64,000 nt of DNA from JARYLZ01 sp964388275 (GCA_964388275.1 CAYLZD010000010.1:56941-120940); one strand, 5' to 3'; counted from the first letter of the stretch, positions 34,441 to 43,623 are shown. Notes: generated from the letters alone by a model not told the origin. Made by a program: numbers and translations.

Positions 34441-36801
34441 TCAACACCCTGAACTGTAGGAACTCGCCGGCGCGACGTCCATCGGCTTCACCGGCGCGAT
34501 TATCGGTTCGACCCACAGCGGCACGCCCGGCGCCTGACCGGCTTCCAGCATTTCCTGCCATCGCTCGTCGGTCAGCCGGTCGGCCGCGGGATGCAGGAAT
34601 TCGTAATAACTGAACACCGCTCCGCGGGTCAGATAGGGCAGGCCGTCGATTTCCACGGCTACGAATATCTCGTTCACCTTGCCGACGGCTTCCTGCAGGC
34701 ATTCCGTGTCGTAAGTGTAGACATCCGTCGCAAGAGCCACCGATCTGTCGGGACCGGTCACGCTGATCCAATCGGGCGAATCGAGTATGGACAGCGTGAT
34801 CCCCGACGCCGACGCGCCGATGAGTCTTATGGTCTCGTACTCCTTTTCGCTGAGCCGCTCGTTGCGCAGCTGCTTGGAACTCGTGCGGAGCAGAAATTCT
34901 CCCATTTCGATCAGGTTCGCTGTCTTTGCTTCGATCTCGGGAGTCATCAGCGAATGACGCTCCAGAAACGTTTTTGTGTTTGCGAGCATGTCGACGGCCG
35001 CTTTCCAGAAAGCTGTGTTCGGTTCGACGTAGCCGACGGTGACCGGCTGCGGAGGCGGCGAGTCTCCTCCGCATTCCGCCGCCATCGGTTGCTTGGCGTA
35101 CAGCACCACGTCGTGTTTAAGTTCCGTCCACGAGGCCAGTGCGGTGTTCAGGCATTTGCGTTGCCATGCGTCGGTTTTCATGAACGGCTGGCAGCCCTCG
35201 GGAACCTCGCGCAGACCGGTGAGGCTGCGCAGCCATTTAGCGTAAACGGTTCCGTCCCATGCGTCGTATCCCGCCATGTCGCGGGCGACGGCGCGCAGCG
35301 AGTCGTCATAATCGGCCCATGCTTCTGTCTCTCGGTATTCTTTCAGCAGTATCCGTTCCGCCGTTGGATTGCCGAAGGCGGCGAAAATATCGAGCCCCTT
35401 CGGGAAAGGCCGTTTCGGCACTGGATCGCGGAGCACGTGCACGAGACGTTGCAGAATTTCGGCATCCGGCGTGTAGCGCTGTGGAAAGAAGAACAGCCGG
35501 GGCCTTTTCAGTTCGGCGACATTCTCTTTCATTCCGGCTCGGGCCTTTATTCGCTCGGGCTCCGCGGCTTTCAGCGAAGCCGATAGAGCTGTCAGATTCT
35601 TCGGTTCGATGAGAACCGCCGGAGAGGCGTCCGGCAGATCCTTTCTCAGCCTGGCTACGCAAAGGCTCAACGAAATGTTGTCCGGCTCGCCCACAAGGAA
35701 GTCCAGTGGTTCGCTGACCGCCCTGAAAAGCGTCTCGTTCGGCGTCTTGCCGTCGGCGCCACCGGCCGTCACGCAATGCGCCAACAGCGCTGCTCGGGCG
35801 GTGAATTCCTGCTTGTCCAGAGGGAAACCCGCCGTCTGCAGCCACATCATCGCTCTGAAATATCTCTCCAGCGCCTTGCTTCTCGTATAATGTCCGCGCG
35901 GACGGAATTGAGTGTAGTCGAAAAGAGGGGCTTCCAGAAACGCGGAACCGCGCAGTTCGGCGGCGGCGATTTTGCTCAGCTCCTCCTTGATGCTTTTCGC
36001 GAATGCCGGCGGCACGGCCGGATCCGGTTTCGTTCCGAGCAATCTCAGCGGTACCGCGCACCAGGCTTGCAGCCAGGAGGCGTGCTGCTTGACTCCGGCG
36101 TCGCTTTCGCTCGAGGCCAGTTCGGAAACTTTCTTATGCAGGCCGGCCAGCAGGCGTTTCAGCGCATCGGCGAGTTTTTTTTCTTCCAGCTTGCGTGTGG
36201 TGAAGCTGAAATACATGTGCATGAGCTGCAGGTAAAGGTCGGTCGTGACGAAGCTCGGAAGAAGATTGTAATCGTTCTCCTCGTAAAGATCCAGCAGTTG
36301 GAGGTGGTCGCCGGGCACTATCGCGAAGCCGTTTTCCTCGAGTTTCCGGAACAAGGTATCCGATATTCTCTCAAACTGCCGCGTGTTTACGAGGTTTTTC
36401 AGGTTTATCCTGCTGCCGCCTCTCTCTCGCAGAAAATTCTCGGAGGCCCTCGACTTTTCCAGGTCCTTCACCTTCTTGACGAATCCCTCTTCCTTTTCAT
36501 TCAGAGTTACGGTGAATCCGGGAACCCACCAGATCGGCTGATACCATTCGTATTGCTGAAACCATGCCCGCAAAACCGCGTCCTTGAACAAATGCCCTTT
36601 CCGGGCGTACAACTCGTTCCGCAAGTATCTCAATTCCTCCAGGGATTTGCTCTTCAGGTCCTGGTCGAAATCAAAAGGCGGCGGAAATACCCGCTCGCCG
36701 TAGCGGTCGATGAAGTGCTCCGATTCGTAGACGGATTTCTGCTGGGCGGGCGCGAGCTGCGCTAGCGCGAGCATAGCGATAAGGATTGCTGTGCCTTTCA
36801 T
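34441..36801 (-). CDS. Secreted YARHG-DUF3160 protein
   Basis: 786 residues with a Sec signal peptide (MKGTAILIAMLALAQLAPAQ). Residues ~45-110 match the YARHG domain (ELRYLRNELYARKGHLFKDA, then WFQQYEWYQP), an extracellular module in diverse Gram-negative surface proteins. The rest (~140-780) is DUF3160: LPSFVTTDLYLQLMHMYFSF and DVYTYDTECLQEAVGKV are recognisable. ATG 36799-36801 has GGAG upstream and overlaps the TGA of the preceding gene (ATGA-type coupling). DUF3160 function is unknown. The open frame continues upstream to 36900, but that part lies inside the neighbouring gene and lacks a signal peptide. Confidence 0.85.
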   Translation of the reverse strand: MKGTAILIAMLALAQLAPAQQKSVYESEHFIDRYGERVFPPPFDFDQDLKSKSLEELRYLRNELYARKGHLFKDAVLRAWFQQYEWYQPIWWVPGFTVTLNEKEEGFVKKVKDLEKSRASENFLRERGGSRINLKNLVNTRQFERISDTLFRKLEENGFAIVPGDHLQLLDLYEENDYNLLPSFVTTDLYLQLMHMYFSFTTRKLEEKKLADALKRLLAGLHKKVSELASSESDAGVKQHASWLQAWCAVPLRLLGTKPDPAVPPAFAKSIKEELSKIAAAELRGSAFLEAPLFDYTQFRPRGHYTRSKALERYFRAMMWLQTAGFPLDKQEFTARAALLAHCVTAGGADGKTPNETLFRAVSEPLDFLVGEPDNISLSLCVARLRKDLPDASPAVLIEPKNLTALSASLKAAEPERIKARAGMKENVAELKRPRLFFFPQRYTPDAEILQRLVHVLRDPVPKRPFPKGLDIFAAFGNPTAERILLKEYRETEAWADYDDSLRAVARDMAGYDAWDGTVYAKWLRSLTGLREVPEGCQPFMKTDAWQRKCLNTALASWTELKHDVVLYAKQPMAAECGGDSPPPQPVTVGYVEPNTAFWKAAVDMLANTKTFLERHSLMTPEIEAKTANLIEMGEFLLRTSSKQLRNERLSEKEYETIRLIGASASGITLSILDSPDWISVTGPDRSVALATDVYTYDTECLQEAVGKVNEIFVAVEIDGLPYLTRGAVFSYYEFLHPAADRLTDERWQEMLEAGQAPGVPLWVEPIIAPVKPMDVAPASSYSSGC

Positions 36802-37475
36802 GTCGGCTCCGTTTCTGTGTTTGTTCGGAATTTCATGGCAGCGCGTAGAGGTAGACGCCGTGCCGCGTAACTGTCGAAAACGGGTCCGAAACGGCTCCAT
36901 TTCCAGATGGCGACCGCATAGCGCGATCTTTCAATTTCGCGCGTGACCGCCACTATCCGAGGTCCCGAGGGTGTGGCAGCGATCCTGAAGTCTTCCATCA
37001 GTCCGCCGATATGCGAACCCAGCCACAACGGCCTTATCGTCCGCGCCGTGATCCGGTAAACGAACAACCGCTTCCTCAAAGCGGTGTCGTAGCGCGTGCG
37101 CTTAATGACTCCCACGCACAGCTCCGCCCGTCCGTCACCCGTGAGGTCGGCCGCCTCGATTCTGAACACGGGATGCGGAATATGAAGGCGCGCCGCAACG
37201 GCCCGGCCCGCGGCGCCGACGGATAGGGCCTCGATGATGCAGCCGTCACGCTCCGTCTTCGCCGCTTCAACCCTGATGGTGTCGCCATCGCCTGCGGCGA
37301 ATGTCCGCGAGAACGGGAACATCGGCTGAGCCGCCGCGCCGGAGGCAAGGCAGAGCGAGGCCGTGAACGCCGCGCAAATGAAACACCGCTGTGTGCGGGA
37401 CGTATTCGTAAGTCTGAGCGCCGGCCCTCGTTGAGCTTTCTGGTTCCGTCCGGCAGCGTTTCGTAATTTCCACAT
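36798..37475 (-). CDS. Secreted FG-GAP/VCBS-like protein, unknown function
   Basis: 225 residues. A hydrophobic segment (CFICAAFTASLCLASGAAAQ) preceded by a 30-residue basic leader suggests Sec export; the true start may be internal, but no better ATG exists. The mature domain has one recognisable FG-GAP-like calcium loop, EAADLTGDGRAELCVGVIKR, and beta-strand-rich sequence around IRPLWLGSHIGGLMEDFRIA, as in propeller fragments. The stop overlaps the start codon of the DUF3160 gene, so they are translationally coupled. It is the first gene of the minus-strand DUF3160-CapA-GHMP operon; the 63-bp gap to the divergent hydrolase gene must hold both promoters. Confidence 0.65.
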   Translation of the reverse strand: MWKLRNAAGRNQKAQRGPALRLTNTSRTQRCFICAAFTASLCLASGAAAQPMFPFSRTFAAGDGDTIRVEAAKTERDGCIIEALSVGAAGRAVAARLHIPHPVFRIEAADLTGDGRAELCVGVIKRTRYDTALRKRLFVYRITARTIRPLWLGSHIGGLMEDFRIAATPSGPRIVAVTREIERSRYAVAIWKWSRFGPVFDSYAARRLPLRAAMKFRTNTETEPT

Positions 37476-37538
37476 GTGTCTTCGAATTGATTACTCGAAT
37501 GCAACGCAAATGAACACATCCACAATCCTGAGCATGTT

Positions 37539-38960
37539 ATGAAAGTCCGAACATTTTTCCCAGTATTTCTTTCGGCACTCGCTTTACTCGGCAAGCCGGC
37601 GTACGCACAGCACGATCCCGTGGGCATCTGGGTCGGCGCTCTGGCGATAAAGGGAATGGAACTCCGCGTTGTTTTCAACGTGACCGCTAAAACCGGCCGC
37701 GTATGGTCCGTCTCGATGGACAGCCCGGATCAGGGAGTCAAAGGGATACCGGTCGAGGACATGAAGGAAGCGGGCGACAGTGTGAAATTCGACGTGCCGT
37801 CCGTCCTAGGCGGCTACGAAGGCGTGTTCGTGTCGGATTCGGTCATCGAGGGAACCTGGACTCAGTCGACCGTCTCCATGCCTCTCAGGCTGAATCGTTC
37901 CGCGAGTCCCCCTGAAGTCAGCAGGCCGCAGGAGCCGAAACCACCATTTCCGTACAATGAGTATGAAGTGACGTTCAGGAACGAGCAGGACGATGCGACG
38001 CTGGCTGGAACCCTGACGACTCCGAAGACCGGCGGCCCCTTCCCGGCGGCCGTGCTCATCTCCGGCTCCGGACCGCAGGACAGGGATGAGACGATTATGA
38101 ATCACAGGCCGTTCCTCGTGCTGGCGGATCATCTGACCCGAAAGGGAATCGCGGTTCTGCGCTACGACGACAGGGGAGTGGGCAAATCCACCGGTTCCCG
38201 GACCGAAGCCACATCGGAGCATTTCATGCGCGATGCTCTTGCCGCTGTCGGCCATCTGAAATCCCGCGCCGATATTGATCCGCAGCGCATAGGCCTCATC
38301 GGCCACAGCGAGGGCGGAATGATTGCTCCCATGGCCGCAACCCGCTCGAACGACGTGGCATTCGTCGTGATGCTGGCGGGACCGGGCCTGACGGGCGAGG
38401 AAATCCTTTACGCGCAGGGTGAGCTTATCAGGCGCGCTCTCGGCGTCCCGGAGGAGATGATCCGTCTACAGAAGGACCTTCAGAAGATTCTCTTCAAGGC
38501 CGTTCTTGCTGAACCTGATACTCATAAGGCGCGTCTTCGGATGAAAGCGGATATCCTAGGCTTTTTCTCAACGCTGCCCGACTCGTTGCGCGTTTCGGAC
38601 GATTTTTCCGTGGAAGCTTTGGAAGCGTCGATGAGCAATGTGAACACGCCCTGGTTCCGTTTTTTTCTGTCATATGATCCGCGTCCCGTATTGCGGAAAG
38701 TCACGGCCCCTGTCCTTGCTTTGATCGGGGAAAAAGATCTGCAGGTTCCCGCGGAAGGAAACCTCGAAGCCATCGAAAACGCCTTGAGAGAGGGCGGGAA
38801 CAACAGTTTTTCGGTCAGGAAGATGCCCGGTCTGAATCATCTCTTTCAGACGGCGGAGACAGGTTCGATGACGGAATATGCCAAAATAGAGGAGACGTTC
38901 GCCCCGGCCGCCCTCCTCGAGATCTCGTCCTGGCTGCGCGGCATTCTCCGAAAACGCTGA
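37539..38960 (+). CDS. Secreted alpha/beta hydrolase (acyl peptidase/esterase-like)
   Basis: 473 residues. Signal peptide MKVRTFFPVFLSALALLGKP ending YAQ. Residues ~25-125 form a small N-terminal beta domain seen in DUF3887/lipocalin-like fusions of secreted hydrolases. Residues ~140-470 form the alpha/beta hydrolase: oxyanion region LISGSGPQDRDE, nucleophile Ser257 in GLIGHSEGGMIAP, and likely Asp400 (LIGEKDLQVP) and His434 (MPGLNHLFQ). A cap of about 100 residues (290-385) lies between strands. Probably a periplasmic or outer-membrane esterase or peptidase; substrate unknown. Monocistronic, with a strong terminator 58 bp downstream. Confidence 0.88.
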   Translation: MKVRTFFPVFLSALALLGKPAYAQHDPVGIWVGALAIKGMELRVVFNVTAKTGRVWSVSMDSPDQGVKGIPVEDMKEAGDSVKFDVPSVLGGYEGVFVSDSVIEGTWTQSTVSMPLRLNRSASPPEVSRPQEPKPPFPYNEYEVTFRNEQDDATLAGTLTTPKTGGPFPAAVLISGSGPQDRDETIMNHRPFLVLADHLTRKGIAVLRYDDRGVGKSTGSRTEATSEHFMRDALAAVGHLKSRADIDPQRIGLIGHSEGGMIAPMAATRSNDVAFVVMLAGPGLTGEEILYAQGELIRRALGVPEEMIRLQKDLQKILFKAVLAEPDTHKARLRMKADILGFFSTLPDSLRVSDDFSVEALEASMSNVNTPWFRFFLSYDPRPVLRKVTAPVLALIGEKDLQVPAEGNLEAIENALREGGNNSFSVRKMPGLNHLFQTAETGSMTEYAKIEETFAPAALLEISSWLRGILRKR

Positions 38961-39017
38961 ACGCTCGTTGAATCCCGGTCTTCTCGGTAATCAGGTTTCA
39001 GTAACGCCGCATATGAA

Positions 39018-39047
39018 AAGGCCGTGCGTTCGATCACGCACGGCCTT
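39018..39047. terminator. Bidirectional rho-independent terminator
   Basis: A perfect 12-bp stem (AAGGCCGTGCGT / ACGCACGGCCTT) with a 6-nt loop lies between the convergent hydrolase gene (ends 38960) and the Omp28-like gene (ends 39080). It is preceded by AA, giving a modest T-run on the minus strand. Confidence 0.88.
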
Positions 39048-39079
39048 CCGGTAAATGCTCGAAGCTCTGTCGAGGGATT

Positions 39080-40459
39080 TTACCTCGCCAGCACCATCCG
39101 GCGCATTTCGCTTCCGCTATCGGTGATCAGCCGGCAGGTGTAAACGCCCGCGGGCAGGGGAGCGCCATTTGCGCCTATCCCGCGCCAGTTGAACCTGTGC
39201 GTTCCCGCAGGATAGGATCCGTTCGCGAGCAGCGAAATCATGCGGCCCATCAGGTCGTAGACCTCCAGACGGATATTGCCCTGATCGGTCATATCGACGG
39301 CGATTTCAGTGGACGGATTGAAGGGATTCGGGTAATTCTGATGCAGTCGCGCTGTCGCGGGCGCCGCGGAGCAAATCACCATCACTACTGAAGATAGTTC
39401 CTCCTTCCCGTCGAAATCGATCTGACGCAGCCGGTAGAGGTATGTGTTGCCTTCCACAATGCTCGCATCGGTGTATCCATAGTCGCGGGAAGTTGATATA
39501 GTGCCGCTGCCGTTCACGAATGCTATCGTGCGCCACGGTTCGCTCTCCGTGGCCCGCTCGATGTTCCAGCCCTTGTTGTTGAGTTCGTCGGCCGTGCGCC
39601 ACGAGAGACGGACTCCATCGTCCGCACGCTCGGCGTTGAAGGATGTGAGATTCACCGGCAGGAAAGTGAAGACGCCGGGATTGTTCCAGATCTTTTCCTG
39701 CACCGACTGCTGTATGTCGCGATGGCCGAAAGCCACAGGGTATACCTTGTCGACGAAGGCCGTCACCTTCATGCGGCGGATCTCGAAGGTCGGGGGCACT
39801 TGATAGTTGAAGTTGTGAAACAACTGCTGATTCACGCTGAAACCGGTGGAGGTCAATGAGACTCCGTTAACGCCGGTCAGCACTTTTCTTACCACATGCT
39901 TGTGATAGTACGGATTTACGATCTGCCCCATCCGGTTCTGCGCGTAGTTGAGACTGTCCTCCGACACGACTACATGCACCGAGAAAGCGCCGGTCATGAT
40001 CTCGAGAGCGGTCATGTTCACTGTTCCGGACAGCATGCGCGAAGTTGTGTCGAAAGAACCGGCTATCGAAACCATCATCGGTGAAGTCTGCTGGGCGCGG
40101 ATCGAGGTCGCTATCCCCCAAACCCCGCGGCTTAATGCTATATCGTAGGCGGGCGGATTCGCCTGTATCTGCCAGACGATCCGGTCGATGGCTGCCTTGG
40201 GATAACCGGTGATGTGGAGGCTGTCCTGTACGGCGTCGCCTTCAGGCGTCGCCATCGGATCACCGTCGTGATAACAGAGCGCCTTGGCGTTGGGCGTGCG
40301 GGCGAGTATGGCGGTCAGTGTATCCGCTCCCTCGGGACAGTATTGGCACCAAGTGCCTGTTCCGACTTCGATGAGCACGTTGCGGGTTGTCTGCGCCTGC
40401 AGCGCAAGAGGAAGCGCGACCATAGCCGCAATCAATAAAACGCGGAAGCTGTGGGTCAT
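39080..40459 (-). CDS. Omp28-related secreted protein with thioredoxin-like CxxC and T9SS sorting domain
   Basis: 459 residues. Sec signal (ends LALQAQ), then an Omp28-like domain whose N-terminal part is thioredoxin-fold with Cys38 and Cys41 in GTGTWCQYCPEGAD. A C-terminal Ig/Fn3-like module (~275-365) shows the pattern LTSFNAERADDGVRLSWRTA. A T9SS type A domain ends the protein (RLHQNYPNPFNPSTEIAVDM, LEVYDLMGRMISLL, PAGVYTCRLI). Omp28-family proteins are surface or outer-membrane proteins, some implicated in adhesion; the CxxC suggests a redox or disulfide function on the cell surface. Monocistronic between two terminators. Confidence 0.9.
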   Translation of the reverse strand: MTHSFRVLLIAAMVALPLALQAQTTRNVLIEVGTGTWCQYCPEGADTLTAILARTPNAKALCYHDGDPMATPEGDAVQDSLHITGYPKAAIDRIVWQIQANPPAYDIALSRGVWGIATSIRAQQTSPMMVSIAGSFDTTSRMLSGTVNMTALEIMTGAFSVHVVVSEDSLNYAQNRMGQIVNPYYHKHVVRKVLTGVNGVSLTSTGFSVNQQLFHNFNYQVPPTFEIRRMKVTAFVDKVYPVAFGHRDIQQSVQEKIWNNPGVFTFLPVNLTSFNAERADDGVRLSWRTADELNNKGWNIERATESEPWRTIAFVNGSGTISTSRDYGYTDASIVEGNTYLYRLRQIDFDGKEELSSVVMVICSAAPATARLHQNYPNPFNPSTEIAVDMTDQGNIRLEVYDLMGRMISLLANGSYPAGTHRFNWRGIGANGAPLPAGVYTCRLITDSGSEMRRMVLAR

Positions 40460-40802
40460 GTGTGTCGTCCTCGGGTAAGTGATGAGTATATGATGGTACG
40501 GAATAGACTTCAGCTTGTCGCATGCGATCGAATGGGATTGCCGCCGCCATTTTCGCCCCGGTCTCCGCTTGTGTCCTTCGGCCGGGATCGAGGTCGATAG
40601 TCATCCGAAATGTACGGAACATTTCAGGCAAGTGCTACTGATCCCCGGGCGCTCGATTCGTATCGAGTACTCGGGTCGGGCATGAAAAAACCGCCGCGGC
40701 GGCGGCGGTTTTCGGTTGAATAGTCATCGACGGCGCGTCAGCGCGTCGCGTAATCGGGAATGCTGTTAGTGTTGCGGAAATCCTGTTCCGGTCGCCGTGC
40801 TG
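40460..40802. other. 343-bp intergenic region with two dyads and a terminator
   Basis: No gene recognised. It contains two inverted repeats, GAAATGT-acgga-ACATTTC (40607-40625) and CTCGAT-tcgt-ATCGAG (40652-40667). These may be regulatory sites upstream of the Omp28-like gene, whose promoter should lie near 40480-40620 on the minus strand. The terminator at 40687-40712 is listed separately. 40713-40802, just after the ferritin-like gene, shows nothing notable. Confidence 0.5.
40687..40712. terminator. Rho-independent terminator downstream of the ferritin-like gene
   Basis: A 10-bp stem (AAAACCGCCG / CGGCGGTTTT) with a short GC loop, preceded by extra A residues, giving a T-tract on the minus strand. 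It lies about 90 bp past the stop of the ferritin-like gene, which it probably terminates. Confidence 0.8.
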
Positions 40803-41252
40803 TTATTTCTCGTACTCTTTCAGATAGCCCGAGAATTCGCGGCGGTGATTTTCTTCGTCGGCGAGCAGACCGATAACGAGATCCTGAGTCACGTAGTCGA
40901 TACCGTCACATAACTTGATTATCTTGTTGTACTGGGCAATCGCACCGTCTTCGGCCTCTATCACTCCCTTGATCACGGCGACGATGTCCGTGCTGTCCGC
41001 CGGCGGCTGAAGCGATTTCTGCGCGCGCCGAAGGTCCATGGATCCGGGAACGACTCCTCCGATAGTCTTGATGCGTGAGGCTAATGTTTGCGCGTGAAGC
41101 AATTCTTCAGTGATGTCGGCCGCGAGCGCTTTCTTTATTACATCGGATCGCACGCCGTCCAGATTCACCGAAGCGGCGATGTAGTTTTGGATAGTTTCGA
41201 GCTCCATTGCATAGGAGACGATGAGTTCGCTGATAATTTCGTTTCTGTTCAT
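40803..41252 (-). CDS. Ferritin-like diiron protein (bacterioferritin/Dps-like)
   Basis: 149 residues, four-helix bundle. Candidate diiron ligands occur in the expected pattern: Glu17/19 (SYAMELETIQNY), Glu49/50 with His53 (ITEELLHAQ), Glu99 (GVIEAEDGAIAQY), and Glu133/134 with His136 (ADEENHRREF). Ferritin-like proteins of this size oxidise Fe2+ or act in iron storage or oxidative-stress defence in the cytoplasm. There is no heme-ligand Met in an obvious position, so a heme-bacterioferritin is not proven. Divergent from the unknown gene at 41485; a 232-bp intergenic region probably carries both promoters, and redox or iron control is an inference only. Confidence 0.85.
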   Translation of the reverse strand: MNRNEIISELIVSYAMELETIQNYIAASVNLDGVRSDVIKKALAADITEELLHAQTLASRIKTIGGVVPGSMDLRRAQKSLQPPADSTDIVAVIKGVIEAEDGAIAQYNKIIKLCDGIDYVTQDLVIGLLADEENHRREFSGYLKEYEK

Positions 41253-41484
41253 TTGTCTCTGTGCTCCGTTGGTTGATTTGCTTAAGTTTCGTTCAGATTT
41301 TCAACAGTATGATGCAGTAAATCCAAACAAGATCCCGCCAATGGTGGTTCCTGTATTCTGCCGGGTCCGACCGTGCAGTACCACCCGCGGCAGGTTGATC
41401 CATGGCTCTTGCGGAGCAATCGAAATATGACGATACTGCCGCGCATGGATCGCATGCTTTGCCTGAATAAATCCGGAGGACAAA

Positions 41485-41868
41485 ATGGGACTGGTCAGGA
41501 AAATACTCGGCCCTGCTTCGAAGTACGAGGGAACGTTGCCGTACGCTTATGCGGCCCGTGTGCGCGCTGTTGAAGGAGAGGGCGGCATCGAAGAGCAATA
41601 CTACTCCGAAACCGTATGCGCTCTGATCGAACGCCTGGATGCTCTGGGAATATCTCCGGAAGAGTCATCCCTGTTCGGAGTGTACCGGGATGTGGAAATC
41701 CCCCTCGACTTGGCGCATTGCATCTCGCAAGAAGGGAAATGGCTGAAACGTCCGGAACTCTGCCGTTCGCTCGAGGAGCATTACAGGCAGAGCATGGAAC
41801 TGCAGTACAAAGGCCACACCGAACACTCGCGGTGTTCTTTCGACGACAGGGAAGGGAAAGTTCTCTAG
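41485..41868 (+). CDS. Conserved-looking small protein, unknown function
   Basis: 127 residues, no signal peptide or membrane helix. I do not recognise the family. The protein begins MGLVRKILGPASKYEGTLPY, is rich in Glu/Arg/Tyr, predicted mostly helical, and contains three cysteines (TVCALIERL, LAHCISQEG, HSRCSFDDRE) and the segment LPYAYAARVRAVEGEG. A strong Shine-Dalgarno (GGAGG, five bases before ATG 41485) and normal codon use support it as a real gene. Divergent from the ferritin-like gene and convergent with the sulfotransferase-like gene 23 bp away. Confidence 0.65.
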   Translation: MGLVRKILGPASKYEGTLPYAYAARVRAVEGEGGIEEQYYSETVCALIERLDALGISPEESSLFGVYRDVEIPLDLAHCISQEGKWLKRPELCRSLEEHYRQSMELQYKGHTEHSRCSFDDREGKVL

Positions 41869-41891
41869 CGGATAAAATGCAGCTCGCAGGA

Positions 41892-43589
41892 TCACTCCGG
41901 GCGGCCGGTCTTCCTCAGCATCCGCATGGCGGAGGCGCTGCCGCTTTTGCAGCGGAGGAGGTACACGCCCGCCGGAAGCCTGCCGAGTTCGAGGGAAATA
42001 TCGATACTGCCGGCCCCCGAAATCTCGCGCTCAAGCGTGATTTTTTCCCGGCCCAGAACATCGTGCAGAGTCACGATCAAAGAGCCCGCGCGCTTGACAT
42101 CGAGCCGCACCTGCATGGAACCCGAGGCGGGCTGCGGGTACGCCGCTTCAATCGAGAGCTCGTCCGATGCGTGTGTGACGGGCGGCGCTGAGGATGTCTC
42201 GTAAATTTCGATGAAATCTCCCGGTGTCAGATCCTTTCCGGCCAGCCCGGGGTAGGAAGCGCCGTAACGCCGGATTTTGAAAACGGAGTTCGAGGAACCC
42301 GCCGGTCCGCCGGGCGGAAGCTCACCCTGTTTCAGTATGCCGGTGGCCGTCACCGGATTGACGTAAGCCCAGACGAGGCGTCCGTCCTCCGTCACCTCGA
42401 TGAAGCGGCCTGTCGCGCCGATGCAGATTAGAGTATTTCCGTTCGGCAGGCGCTGCGCGCCGGAGATGTTCTTCGAATACATCGAAGTGGGCGGGTCCGC
42501 CTTGAACATCCATGACGCGCTGTCCGGCGCGAAATGTCTGCCTTGCTCTCTCGCATATGAGCCGTCCGGATTCACCGGGGTGGCGATTTCATCGATGGTG
42601 GAGAAATCACCGGGGCGGTTCAGGCCGTTGTTGAAAATCAGCATGTTCCCGGCGCCGTTGAGCCCCTCGGATATCCAATGAGCGTCGTGAGGCCCGAAAA
42701 ATTTCTGATCCTGAGCCGTGCCTTGTCTATATGCGCGGGGATTTCCCCAGCGGTACAGCAAGGTTCCGCCTTTGCCTGAATTCCCGCCGGTCGATCCCGC
42801 CGCTTCCTGCATCGTCGTCGAATGATCGATAATCCAGACTTCTCCGAAATTGTGAACCGTCAAAGCGATCTGATCCAGCCGTTCGTTGTAGTCTATTCCA
42901 TTGGAATGCAGCCAGTCCTGAGAATTGTCGGCGCGGAAATTCACATCGATCAATTCAGGATGCGCCGCGGGATCGCCGTAATTCTCCTTTGTGGAATCGA
43001 AATCCTGTATGATGTGATCCCACGCGCGCCACATCCAGACGACTTCGCCGTTGTTGGCGTCGGTCGGTTTGACTTCCACGATTCTGTCGGGCCAGAGATA
43101 TGGGCGCGGCCAGGAGTTCGGATCGCGGCCGGCGGCGATAGCGCTGTCGCGCGACACCCTTTCCCACGCTATCAGCAAAATGTTGCCGTTCGGCAGGGCT
43201 ACGGCGTCGTGATGCTGGCAGACGGCGAGGGAGGAATAGAAGAATTGCCAGAGCAGGGCGCCGTCCCAATCCCATATCTCGATCGCGCCGCCCGCGCCGC
43301 CTTGAGGGAATTGATTCTCCGGGTGTGTGCCGGTTCGAAGCAGCCGTCCGTCCGGCAACAAATTTGTGGATGCGCCGGGCAGCATAGTCCCCGTCCATGT
43401 TCGGACCACCCGACCCTCGTTGTCGATCAGGTATGTGTCCTTCCCCTGCATCGGCGTGAAGAGAGTGTATCCGCGATAAGACTCAGGTTCATTGAGAACG
43501 GTGCCCACGGTGCGGGTTTGCGCAATTCCGTCGTTCGCAATCAGCGTCAGGACGGCAATGGCCTGCAGTAAAACGCCGGTATGTGACAT
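41892..43589 (-). CDS. Secreted aryl-sulfate sulfotransferase-like propeller with T9SS-type tail
   Basis: 565 residues: signal peptide (ends DGIAQ), an ASST-like beta-propeller (~30-470), and a C-terminal T9SS type A-like domain (AAYPQPASGSMQVRLDVKRA, VTLHDVLGREKITL, PAGVYLLRCK). Propeller motifs resemble arylsulfotransferase repeats: GYTLFTPMQGKDTYLIDNEG, HHDAVALPNGNILLIAWE, NGIDYNERLDQIALTVHNFG, FGPHDAHWI and NISGAQRLPNGNTLICIGAT. Several conserved His residues could include the catalytic one of periplasmic ASST, which transfers sulfate between phenols. Members in this lineage may instead be non-catalytic surface propellers. 34 bp upstream of it lies the acyl-CoA dehydrogenase gene, probably not functionally related. 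Confidence 0.82.
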   Translation of the reverse strand: MSHTGVLLQAIAVLTLIANDGIAQTRTVGTVLNEPESYRGYTLFTPMQGKDTYLIDNEGRVVRTWTGTMLPGASTNLLPDGRLLRTGTHPENQFPQGGAGGAIEIWDWDGALLWQFFYSSLAVCQHHDAVALPNGNILLIAWERVSRDSAIAAGRDPNSWPRPYLWPDRIVEVKPTDANNGEVVWMWRAWDHIIQDFDSTKENYGDPAAHPELIDVNFRADNSQDWLHSNGIDYNERLDQIALTVHNFGEVWIIDHSTTMQEAAGSTGGNSGKGGTLLYRWGNPRAYRQGTAQDQKFFGPHDAHWISEGLNGAGNMLIFNNGLNRPGDFSTIDEIATPVNPDGSYAREQGRHFAPDSASWMFKADPPTSMYSKNISGAQRLPNGNTLICIGATGRFIEVTEDGRLVWAYVNPVTATGILKQGELPPGGPAGSSNSVFKIRRYGASYPGLAGKDLTPGDFIEIYETSSAPPVTHASDELSIEAAYPQPASGSMQVRLDVKRAGSLIVTLHDVLGREKITLEREISGAGSIDISLELGRLPAGVYLLRCKSGSASAMRMLRKTGRPE

Positions 43590-43623
43590 TGCGGATCTGC
43601 TTGTCGAATCAAGTCGCGCGGTT

